Positions 1 to 9,424 of a DNA stretch of 64,000 nt are shown here, piece after piece. The stretch comes from Candidatus Accumulibacter conexus. GTDB lineage: Bacteria > Pseudomonadota > Gammaproteobacteria > Burkholderiales > Rhodocyclaceae. The notes beneath the pieces are model-generated. The model searched no databases. It was given only the letters and a program-made list of their open reading frames with translations, and had not been told where the DNA came from. The stretch spans positions 89,254 through 153,253 of the forward strand of contig JAGFNJ010000004.1 of assembly GCA_017592775.1 (NCBI GenBank). The letters are read 5' to 3'. The stretch's first letter is position 1. Each line of letters starts with the position of its first letter. A program made the position numbers and the translations under genes.

Positions 1-123
1 CGGCGCCCGCTTCGGCGAGGCGCCCACCGATGGGGCCAGGACGACCGTGCTGCTGCGTGTCGGCCAGACAATCTCTCAGGTACATGGACAGAGGGGTGGA
101 CTCGACGCGAGTTCGCCCCTTTT
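1..123 (+). promoter_or_regulatory. Glycine riboswitch (3' aptamer) upstream of gcvT
   Basis: The leader of gcvT carries the hallmark conserved blocks of the gcvT RNA motif: an ACCGATGGGGCCA block near 27-39 (consensus GCCGAAGGGGCAA), CTCTCAGG at 73-80 and GGACAGAG at 86-93, in the right order and spacing. Glycine riboswitches are usually tandem and usually switch glycine cleavage genes on when glycine binds. Only one aptamer fits here; a first one would lie left of the window. The 3' end of the aptamer runs into the left arm of a terminator hairpin at 92-123, which suggests mutually exclusive folds. Confidence 0.85.
92..123 (+). terminator. Intrinsic terminator of the glycine riboswitch expression platform
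   Basis: Positions 92-104 and 108-120 pair over 13 bases with two G-U wobbles around the loop ACG, and the stem is followed by a short T run ending at 123. The left arm starts inside the conserved GGACAGAG block. The stem ends about 50 bases before the gcvT start, so it can act as a transcriptional attenuator. That glycine binding prevents this hairpin is inferred from the overlap. Confidence 0.75.
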
Positions 124-170
124 CCGCTTCTGGAATCCACCTCAACACCTTCCTGTTACGGATTGATACG

Positions 171-1259
171 ATGCAGAAAACCGTCCTGAACGAAGAGCAC
201 CGTCGGCGCGGCGCGCGAATGGTCGATTTTGGTGGCTGGGAGATGCCGCTCCACTACGGTTCGCAGATCGAGGAACATCATGCCGTGCGCCGCGATGCCG
301 GCATGTTCGACGTCTCGCACATGTGCGCCGTCGATGTGCGCGGCAGCGATGCGCGCGCCTTCCTGCGGCGGCTGTTGGCCAACAACGTCGACCGCCTGCA
401 ACTGCATGGCAGGGCCCTCTACAGCACGATGCTCAACGAGGCCGGCGGCGTCATCGACGACCTCATCGTCTACCACCTCGCCGACAATGACTTCCGCGTC
501 GTCATCAACGCCGCGACTGCCGCCAACGACCTGCGCTGGATGACTGCCCGCCGCGACGAGTGGGGCCTGGCGGTGACGATCGGCGCGCGCCGGGAAGGCG
601 CAGACGCGCTCGCCATGATTGCCGTGCAGGGTCCACAGGCGCGGCAGAAGGTCTGGCAGGCGCTGCCCGAATGCCAGTCGGCCAGCGCCGCCCTGAAGCC
701 CTTCTTCGCCGCCAGCGTCGGTGACCACCTGATCGCCAGCACCGGCTATACCGGCGAGGACGGCTACGAAATCACGCTGCCCGCGGCGCAGGCCGTCATG
801 CTGTGGAACCGTCTTGCCGATGCAGGAGCCCGGCCCTGTGGTCTCGGTGCGCGCGATACGCTGCGCCTTGAGGCGGGAATGAATCTCTATGGCCAGGACA
901 TGGACGAAAGCGTCTCGCCGCTGGACGCCGGCCTGGCATGGACCGTCGACCTCGCTTCGCCGCGCGACTTCGTCGGCAAGGCGGCGTTGCTGGCAAGACC
1001 GCAGCAGCACCGCTTCCTCGGCCTGCTCCTCCTCGACCGCGGCGTGTTGCGCGCCCATCAGCAGGTCGAGAGCGCGCACGGCCGGGGAGAAATCACCAGC
1101 GGCAGCTTCTCGCCGACGCTGCAGCAGTCGATCGCCCTCGCTCGCCTGCCGCTGGCTGCGGCGGTCGGCGACACCGTCCAGGTCGGCGTACGCGACAGGC
1201 TGCTGGCAGCCCGCGTCGTCAAGCCCTGCTTCGTCAGGAATGGCAGCATCCTCGTTTGA
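171..1259 (+). CDS. gcvT: Aminomethyltransferase, glycine cleavage T protein
   Basis: GcvT takes the aminomethyl group from lipoyl-GcvH and makes methylene-tetrahydrofolate, releasing ammonia. The 362-aa protein has the usual length. It opens with the family pattern of a conserved [10 protein letters not shown] segment (residues 18-27) and carries [10 protein letters not shown] at 92-101, which contains the catalytic aspartate region. An open frame extends back to base 30, but that part lies over the riboswitch, so the ATG at 171 is chosen. It is the first gene of gcvT-gcvH-gcvP-peroxidase, and the operon is probably glycine-induced through the leader. Confidence 0.95.
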   Translation: MQKTVLNEEHRRRGARMVDFGGWEMPLHYGSQIEEHHAVRRDAGMFDVSHMCAVDVRGSDARAFLRRLLANNVDRLQLHGRALYSTMLNEAGGVIDDLIVYHLADNDFRVVINAATAANDLRWMTARRDEWGLAVTIGARREGADALAMIAVQGPQARQKVWQALPECQSASAALKPFFAASVGDHLIASTGYTGEDGYEITLPAAQAVMLWNRLADAGARPCGLGARDTLRLEAGMNLYGQDMDESVSPLDAGLAWTVDLASPRDFVGKAALLARPQQHRFLGLLLLDRGVLRAHQQVESAHGRGEITSGSFSPTLQQSIALARLPLAAAVGDTVQVGVRDRLLAARVVKPCFVRNGSILV

Positions 1260-1308
1260 TCCCGACCTGGCCAGCGGCCAGCCCCGCGTCAACTCATCAG
1301 GAGAGAAA

Positions 1309-1692
1309 GTGAACATCCCGACCGACCTCAAGTACACCCGCAGCCACGAATGGGTCCGCCTGGAAGCCGACGGCACGATCCGCATCGGCATCACAGATCA
1401 TGCGCAGGAACTGCTCGGTGACCTCGTCTTCATCGAGCTGCCCGAGCCGGGGCGCGAACTCGCTGCCGAACAGGAAGCCGCCGTCGTCGAATCGGTCAAG
1501 GCGGCGGCCGACGTCTACGCGCCGCTGGCGGGCAGCGTCATCGAAAACAACCAGGCACTCGCCGATGCACCCGAACTGGTCAACCAGGACGCCTACGCTG
1601 CCTGGCTGTTCCGCATGCGCCCGGCTGCCGTCAACGACCTCGACAGCCTGCTCGACGCGGCCGCCTACCAAGAGATCGTTGCCGCCGCCTAG
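1309..1692 (+). CDS. gcvH: Glycine cleavage H protein (lipoyl carrier)
   Basis: GcvH shuttles the aminomethyl intermediate between GcvP, GcvT and the L protein on a lipoylated lysine. The 127-aa protein shows the lipoyl motif [10 protein letters not shown], placing the modified lysine at residue 64. The GTG start is selected because a clean AGGAGAG ribosome binding site ends four bases upstream, and because translation from it gives the standard N-terminus ([13 protein letters not shown]). The longer frame that begins inside gcvT is not used. It lies 49 bases after gcvT in the same operon. No lipoylation enzymes or lpd gene are present nearby. Confidence 0.96.
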   Translation: MNIPTDLKYTRSHEWVRLEADGTIRIGITDHAQELLGDLVFIELPEPGRELAAEQEAAVVESVKAAADVYAPLAGSVIENNQALADAPELVNQDAYAAWLFRMRPAAVNDLDSLLDAAAYQEIVAAA

Positions 1693-1719
1693 GCACCCCG
1701 CGAACCACCGGAAGACACC

Positions 1720-4697
<2,978 letters not shown>

Positions 4698-4701
<4 letters not shown>

Positions 4702-5180
4702 GCGCATCCATCCACGAGTTCACCGCCGAGCGCCTTGCCGGCGGGACGCAGTCGCTGGCCGACTACGCCGACAAGGTCCTGCTGATCGTCAACACCGCCA
4801 GCCAGTGCGGCTTCACGCCACAGTACGCCGGCCTCGAAGCACTCTACGAGCGCTACCGGGAGCGCGGCCTGGTCGTCCTCGGTTTTCCCTGCAACCAGTT
4901 CGGTGCCCAGGAGCCGGGTGATGCCGGCGAAATCGCCAGCTTCTGCGCGAAGAACTTCGGTGTCAGCTTCCCGATGTTCGCCCGGATCGAGGTCAATGGC
5001 GACCATGCGCACCCGCTCTACCAGCATCTCAAGAAGGCCGCACCCGGCCTGCTTGGTAGCGAGGCGATCAAGTGGAACTTCACCAAGTTCCTCGTCGATC
5101 GGACGGGCGAAGTCGTGCAGCGCTACGCGCCGGCAACCACACCGGACAGCATCGCGCGCGACATCGAGGAACTGCTGTGA
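4698..5180 (+). CDS. Glutathione peroxidase family protein (cysteine type)
   Basis: This 160-aa thioredoxin-fold peroxidase reduces hydrogen peroxide and organic hydroperoxides. The active-site motif [12 protein letters not shown] has cysteine at residue 37 where animal enzymes use selenocysteine. The conserved [12 protein letters not shown] and KWNFTKF motifs supply the glutamine and tryptophan/asparagine of the catalytic tetrad. There is no signal peptide, so it acts in the cytoplasm. Bacterial members often use thioredoxin rather than glutathione. The start ATG overlaps the gcvP stop (ATGA), so it is probably translationally coupled and controlled by the glycine riboswitch. Confidence 0.93.
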
Positions 5181-5297
5181 GCCGCTGCCGCCGGCTGGCT
5201 CGTGGCGACGCCCGGCGACAGCCGCTGGCGCGCCCGCGCCTGGCTGCGGCCGCCGCAGCGCATGCACCTGGCTGACACGACGACCGGATCGGTGCCG

Positions 5298-5888
5298 ATG
5301 CGGACTCCCGACCTCAGCGCGATGCTGCGCTGGCCGAACGTCCCCGCCTGCTACGGCTGGCTGTCGCTCGATCGCCGCGGCCGCTGGCGCCTGCGCGGCG
5401 AGACGCTCACGCATCGGGGCCTCATCGACTTCCTCAACCGGCAGTATGGATGCGACCAGAGCGGCAACCATTTCGTCCAGAACGGCCCGCAGCGCGTCTA
5501 TGTCGACCTCGAGTACACCCCCTGGGTGCTGCACCTGGGGGCCACCGGCGAGCTCGAGACGCACGTCGGCACGCCGGTCGAAAAGATTCGCGGCGCCGCC
5601 ATCGACGAGGAGGGGAACCTGCTGCTGGAAACGGCCGACGGCATCGCGCTCGTCTGCGACCGCGACCTTCCTGCGCTGCATGGCTGCCTGCTGCTGGCGA
5701 ACGGCATGCCGGCCGACGACGCCAGCGTGCTCGCCGCCATGCACTCAGTGGACGGCGAGGGCAGCCCGCTGACACTGTCGTGGCGAGGGGCACGGGTGCC
5801 GGTGCGCTCGCTCCGCCGTGCCGACGTCGCGCGACGCCATGGCTTCGTCGCCTCACCGCAGCCGGCGGCAGCCGAGGAGCGGCATTGA
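5298..5888 (+). CDS. Conserved hypothetical protein (DUF family, QNGPQRVYV motif)
   Basis: This is a protein of about 196 aa without signal peptide or membrane segment. It belongs to a betaproteobacterial conserved family that I recognise from its pattern (WPNVPACYGWL near the start, FLNRQYGCD, QNGPQRVYVDLEYTPWV) but whose DUF number I do not recall with certainty. No function can be assigned. The start is uncertain: the frame is open from GTG 5202, with ATG at 5262 and ATG at 5298. I choose 5298 because homology-like sequence begins there, though no good ribosome binding site precedes it. Its stop overlaps the TTG start of the next gene, which suggests co-translation. Confidence 0.7.
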   Translation: MRTPDLSAMLRWPNVPACYGWLSLDRRGRWRLRGETLTHRGLIDFLNRQYGCDQSGNHFVQNGPQRVYVDLEYTPWVLHLGATGELETHVGTPVEKIRGAAIDEEGNLLLETADGIALVCDRDLPALHGCLLLANGMPADDASVLAAMHSVDGEGSPLTLSWRGARVPVRSLRRADVARRHGFVASPQPAAAEERH

Positions 5889-6676
5889 ACCCGCGGCAAC
5901 TCGCCCTCGACGCCCTGCTGCTCGCTGACCCGGCGGCGAAGTGCGCCGCCGTCGACGCCATCGCGCTGCCTGCCGGCGAGCAGACGCCGGCCGACCCGGA
6001 CAGCAGCCGGCTGCTCTCCGAGGCCCTTCCCGGCCGCAACGCGCGCCCGGTGCTGGTCGCGCCGGCGCAACTGGCGCAGCGACCGGTGAACAGTCGCGCG
6101 GGACGTGCCGCACTGTTTCATTCGCTGGCGCACATCGAGCTGAACGCCATCAACCTGGCGCTCGATGCCGTCTGGCGCTTCGGCGGCCTGCCCGGCGACT
6201 TCTACCGCGACTGGATCGGCGTCGCGCGCGAGGAGTCGCAGCATTTCCAGTTGCTGCACGGCCACCTGCAGACGATGGGTTTCTCCTACGGCGACTTCCC
6301 GGCGCACGACGGGCTCTGGGAAATGGCCGAGAGGACCCGCGACGACCTGCTGGCGCGGCTCGCGCTCGTGCCGCGAGTCCTCGAAGCGCGCGGCCTCGAC
6401 GCCGCGCCGCTGATTCGCGACAGGCTCCGGCGTGCCGGCGACGAGCCGGGGGCAGCGCTGCTCGACCTCATCCTGCGCGACGAAGTGGCGCATGTGCGCA
6501 TCGGCAACCGCTGGTACCGCTGGCTGTGCGAGCGCCACGGCCGCGACCCGCTGGCCTGCCAGGCCGAACTCGCCCGACGTTTTCGGGCACCGCGCCCGCG
6601 CGGCCCCTTCAACCTGGACGCCCGGCGTGCTGCCGGCTTCGACGAGCAGGAACTGGCGGCCCTGCAGGGCGGATAG
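5885..6676 (+). CDS. DUF455 family ferritin-like protein
   Basis: The 263-aa protein is a DUF455 member, a helical family with a ferritin-like fold of unknown function. The signature helices are visible: SLAHIELNAINLALDAVWRF (about 78-97) and REESQHFQLLHGHL (about 116-129) supply Glu and His residues that could bind a di-metal centre, and LRDEVAHVRIGNRWY (about 197-211) gives the last Glu-His pair. The start is a TTG overlapping the previous stop, with GGAG five bases upstream; no in-frame ATG fits better. It is probably cotranscribed with the preceding hypothetical gene. A metal-dependent oxidoreductase role is only an inference from the fold. Confidence 0.85.
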   Translation: MNPRQLALDALLLADPAAKCAAVDAIALPAGEQTPADPDSSRLLSEALPGRNARPVLVAPAQLAQRPVNSRAGRAALFHSLAHIELNAINLALDAVWRFGGLPGDFYRDWIGVAREESQHFQLLHGHLQTMGFSYGDFPAHDGLWEMAERTRDDLLARLALVPRVLEARGLDAAPLIRDRLRRAGDEPGAALLDLILRDEVAHVRIGNRWYRWLCERHGRDPLACQAELARRFRAPRPRGPFNLDARRAAGFDEQELAALQGG

Positions 6677-6681
6677 GTGTT

Positions 6682-6703
6682 GCGGGCCCGGCCCAGGGCC
6701 CGC
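6682..6703 (+). other. Strong 8-bp hairpin after the DUF455 gene
   Basis: GCGGGCCC and GGGCCCGC form a perfect inverted repeat around a six-base loop just after the stop at 6676. There is no following T run, so it is not a canonical intrinsic terminator. It could stabilise the 3' end of the mRNA. Confidence 0.4.
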
Positions 6704-6801
6704 CATAGCGACGGCGCCGATGCAGCGATCATCGGCGCCAACCCTTGATCAACGTACGACCGGCGGCGTGCCGTCGGCGCTCCACTACAGCGAGTCCTGT
6801 C

Positions 6802-7074
6802 ATGCGCTATCAGGTTTTCATGGAAGAAGAGGAAGGGGCCGACGGCTCCGGTGATCTTGCCCGCTTCGACAGTCTGGAGGAAGTATGGGAGTTCATCGGC
6901 AAGCATCTGCCGACCGGCGTCTACAGCGATCGCCGCCTGGTCTGGGTCAAGGACCGCGAAGCCGACGGCGAAGTGTCGTTCTCGGTCACAAACGAACTCT
7001 GGGCAGAACACTGCGAGACGCCGCTTGCCTTCGCGCGCTGCTTCAAGATGTTCCTCGACTTCCGGCACCCCTAG
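6802..7074 (+). CDS. Small acidic protein of unknown function
   Basis: This is a 90-aa soluble protein I cannot assign to a named family. It begins MRYQVFMEEEEG, is rich in acidic and aromatic residues and ends FARCFKMFLDFRHP. Predicted character is a compact alpha/beta domain without signal peptide. An upstream ATG at 6745 is in frame, but the ATG at 6802 starts the part with normal amino-acid composition. It stands alone between the DUF455 gene and the exporter gene. Codon-position GC bias looks like its neighbours, so it is probably a real, vertically inherited gene. Confidence 0.65.
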   Translation: MRYQVFMEEEEGADGSGDLARFDSLEEVWEFIGKHLPTGVYSDRRLVWVKDREADGEVSFSVTNELWAEHCETPLAFARCFKMFLDFRHP

Positions 7075-7192
7075 GCGTGCGGGTACCGGCTGCCGAACGG
7101 CGAGCGGCCGGCTTCGGGACGCGCCGGCATTGCCGCCCGACCGACTCCGGCCTGCCGGCGACGACCGGGCTTTCGTCACGTCGCCAGCCGCC

Positions 7193-8383
7193 GTGCTAGG
7201 CACGCCACGCCCATCCGCCCGCCTGGCGCTGCTGCTGACGACCCTGGTGGCCCTCGGGCCGCTATCGACCGATCTCTACCTGCCGGCTCTGCCGACGCTC
7301 GCCAGGGTTTTCGCCAGCGATGCAGCCGGGGTGCAACTGACGCTGTCGGTGTTTCTCGCCGGCTTCGCCTGCGGGCAGATCTTCTACGGCCCGCTGTCCG
7401 ACCGCTACGGGCGCCGCCCGGCGCTGCTCGGCGGACTCGCGCTCTACTGTCTCGGCTCGCTCGGCTGCATCTTCGCCCCCGACATCGCGACGCTGATCGG
7501 TGCGCGCTTCGTGCAGGCGCTCGGTGCCTGTGCCGGGCCGGTGATCGGACGCGCGATCGTGCGCGACATCTGGGGCGGCAGCGAGTCGGCCCGCATCATC
7601 GCCTACATGGGCAGCGCGATGGCCATCGCACCGCTCGTCGGGCCGACCCTGGGCGGCTTCCTGACCGTCCTCTTCGGCTGGCAGTCGAACTTCGTGCTCC
7701 TGCTGCTGATCGCCGGCGGACAACTGCTGGTGGTCGCGCGCACGCTCGGCGAGAGCAATCTCCGGCGTGACCCGGGAGCCACCAGCCCGCGGCAGATGCT
7801 CGCCAACTTCGCCGGACTGCTGGCCAACCGGGCCTACCTCGGCTACCTGCTCACCTTCTCCTTCTCCTACAGCGCGCTCTTCGCGTTCATTTCGGCGTCG
7901 TCGTTCGTCCTCGCCGAGCGGCACGGGCTGACGCCGCAGATCTACGGCATCTGCTTCGGCAGTGTCGTCGCCGGTTACCTGCTCGGCTCGCTGATTTCGG
8001 GGCGGCTGGTACGACGGCTCGGCAGCGACCGCCTGCTTCTGATCGGTGCCTGGGTCGGTGCCGTCGCGGGTCTCGGCATGGCGCTGCTCGAGTTTAGCGG
8101 CGTGCACACGCTGGCCGCCATCCTGGTACCGATGTTCTTCTGCACCATGGCAACCGGCCTTGTCATGCCGAACGCGATCGCCCGCGCCCTCGCCCCCTAC
8201 CCCGACATGGCTGGCTCGGCGTCGGCGCTGATGGGCTTCGTCCAGATGACGGTGGCTGCACTGGTGGGAATCGCCGTCGGCCACGGGCTGTCGTCCGGTG
8301 GCGCGGCACTGGCGACAGCGGTGGCGATCTGCACCCTGCTCGCCCCCGCCTCCTGGCACCTGCTGCTGCGCCGTAGCCGTTGA
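7193..8383 (+). CDS. MFS drug efflux transporter, Bcr/CflA subfamily
   Basis: This is a 12-helix major facilitator of about 396 aa in the inner membrane, expected to export drugs or small metabolites by proton antiport. Family marks are the start of helix 1 (GPLSTDLYLPALP), the motif-A loop GPLSDRYGRRPALL between helices 2 and 3, and RFVQALGACAGPVIGRAIVRD in helix 4 and the following loop. The frame is open far upstream but overlaps the preceding small gene in another frame. GTG at 7193 gives the standard N-terminus. No regulator gene sits beside it. The substrate cannot be predicted from sequence. Confidence 0.88.
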   Translation: MLGTPRPSARLALLLTTLVALGPLSTDLYLPALPTLARVFASDAAGVQLTLSVFLAGFACGQIFYGPLSDRYGRRPALLGGLALYCLGSLGCIFAPDIATLIGARFVQALGACAGPVIGRAIVRDIWGGSESARIIAYMGSAMAIAPLVGPTLGGFLTVLFGWQSNFVLLLLIAGGQLLVVARTLGESNLRRDPGATSPRQMLANFAGLLANRAYLGYLLTFSFSYSALFAFISASSFVLAERHGLTPQIYGICFGSVVAGYLLGSLISGRLVRRLGSDRLLLIGAWVGAVAGLGMALLEFSGVHTLAAILVPMFFCTMATGLVMPNAIARALAPYPDMAGSASALMGFVQMTVAALVGIAVGHGLSSGGAALATAVAICTLLAPASWHLLLRRSR

Positions 8384-8573
8384 CCCCGCGGCCGACGCAC
8401 TGGGGGAACCGGGCGCCGCGACCGCGGTGGCGGCAGCGCGGAGCCCGTTGCTTCGGAAGCCGGACCCTTGCCGTTGCCACGCGGCACTTCGACGCAGAAC
8501 CCGCGAGATAGTCAGGGTCACGATAGCGACCCTGTCCAGTGCAACTCAACCATCCGGCCACGATTCCAACGCC

Positions 8574-8601
8574 TTGACGGCGCAGCCAGGGTGTATATTC
8601 T
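8574..8601 (+). promoter_or_regulatory. Probable sigma70 promoter of the toxin-antitoxin pair
   Basis: TTGACG at 8574-8579 and TATTCT at 8596-8601 are separated by 16 bases, and the antitoxin ATG follows 32 bases later. An overlapping TATATT at 8594 is an alternative -10. AT-rich sequence is rare in this window, which makes the match stand out. Confidence 0.5.
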
Positions 8602-8633
8602 TACGCTCCGTCTTACCCGACCGACTACTCGCC

Positions 8634-8903
8634 ATGGAAACCGTCAAGCTTTCGACCAAGGGCCAGATCGTCATCCCCAAGGGCATCCGCGACATTCACC
8701 ATCTCTCGCCGGGCACCGAATTCGCCATCAGCTTCGTCGGCGAGGAAATCCGGCTCAAGCCCCTGCCCGCGTTCCCCCCCGCCAGCGTCGCCGACGGCCT
8801 GGGTTTCCTGGCGCAGGCTGGCCAGCCCTCGCTGAGTGAAGCCGAGACCGAAGCCGCCATTACCGCCCAGTTACTGGCCGATGACGAGGCCACGAAAGGA
8901 TGA
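8634..8903 (+). CDS. AbrB/MazE-type antitoxin of a PIN toxin pair
   Basis: This 89-aa protein has an N-terminal swapped-hairpin DNA-binding domain of the AbrB/SpoVT type, recognisable from VKLSTKGQIVIPKGIRD at residues 4-20. The C-terminal half is acidic and probably wraps the toxin. Such antitoxins neutralise the partner PIN RNase and repress their own promoter, and a good promoter lies 33 bases upstream. The 3' end overlaps the toxin start as ATGA at 8900-8903, the usual arrangement of these pairs. It sits next to a conflict-type helicase gene, as part of a small accessory island. Confidence 0.88.
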   Translation: METVKLSTKGQIVIPKGIRDIHHLSPGTEFAISFVGEEIRLKPLPAFPPASVADGLGFLAQAGQPSLSEAETEAAITAQLLADDEATKG

Positions 8904-9301
8904 TCGCCCTCGACACCAACCTCCTGGCCCGCTACCTGCTGAACGACGACAAGCCCCAGGCCCGAGCGGCGGCGCGGCTACTGTCCGGCAAGGAAGACTG
9001 CACCGCTCCTCCCACCGTGCTGCTGGAACTAGCCTGGGTGCTCAAGGCGAATGGTTGCAGCCGGGAGGACATTGCCCGGGGCTTGCGGCTGCTGTTCGGT
9101 CTGCCCAACTTCCGCCCCCTGCAGTTCGAAGCCGTCTGCCGCGCGCTCCATTGGTTCGATCGGGGCATGGACTTCGGCGACGCACTGCACTTGGCACTCT
9201 CGGCACCGGCCAGCCGCTTCGCCACCTTCGACAAATCCTTCGCACGCCAAGCCCAAGCCCAGGGCGCGAGCGCGGAAGTCATTTTGATTGGCGAGGGTTG
9301 A
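8900..9301 (+). CDS. vapC: PIN-domain ribonuclease toxin (VapC-like)
   Basis: This is a 133-aa PIN domain protein. The metal-binding acidic residues are in place: D5 in ALDTN, E43 in LLELAW, D91/D94 in MDFGDALHLA and D111 in FATFDKSF. VapC toxins cleave tRNA or rRNA in single-stranded loops and arrest translation when free of antitoxin. It overlaps the antitoxin gene by four bases, so the pair is coupled. All four acidic positions being intact argues that the toxin is active. The antitoxin is AbrB-type rather than a Phd or ribbon-helix-helix protein, so the pairing rather than the name defines the system. Confidence 0.9.
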   Translation: MIALDTNLLARYLLNDDKPQARAAARLLSGKEDCTAPPTVLLELAWVLKANGCSREDIARGLRLLFGLPNFRPLQFEAVCRALHWFDRGMDFGDALHLALSAPASRFATFDKSFARQAQAQGASAEVILIGEG

Positions 9302-9420
9302 TGACTTTGCGCAGCCATATCGAGGCGATGGGCGGCGAGCTGCATGTGGTGGCGCGTTTTCCGGATGGTGCCGAGAAGATCACCGACTTTGCCGATCTGG
9401 GCGACAACACAGCAGCCTAA
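9301..9420 (+). pseudogene. 39-aa remnant resembling the C-terminus of an XRE/HigA-like antitoxin
   Basis: A short frame begins at an ATG that overlaps the toxin stop (TGATG) and encodes MTLRSHIEAMGGELHVVARF followed by a PDG turn. This pattern, with Leu-Arg-x-x-Ile-Glu-Ala-Met-Gly-Gly, is familiar from the C-terminal tail of XRE-type antitoxins that follow a helix-turn-helix domain. The helix-turn-helix itself is missing, so this is probably a leftover of a recombined toxin-antitoxin locus, although a translated micropeptide is possible. The assignment is from memory of the family pattern. Confidence 0.5.
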
Positions 9421-9424
9421 CACC

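Noticed and set aside
156-1394. Reverse-strand frame opposite gcvT
   Set aside because: No motifs, and gcvT on the forward strand is unambiguous.
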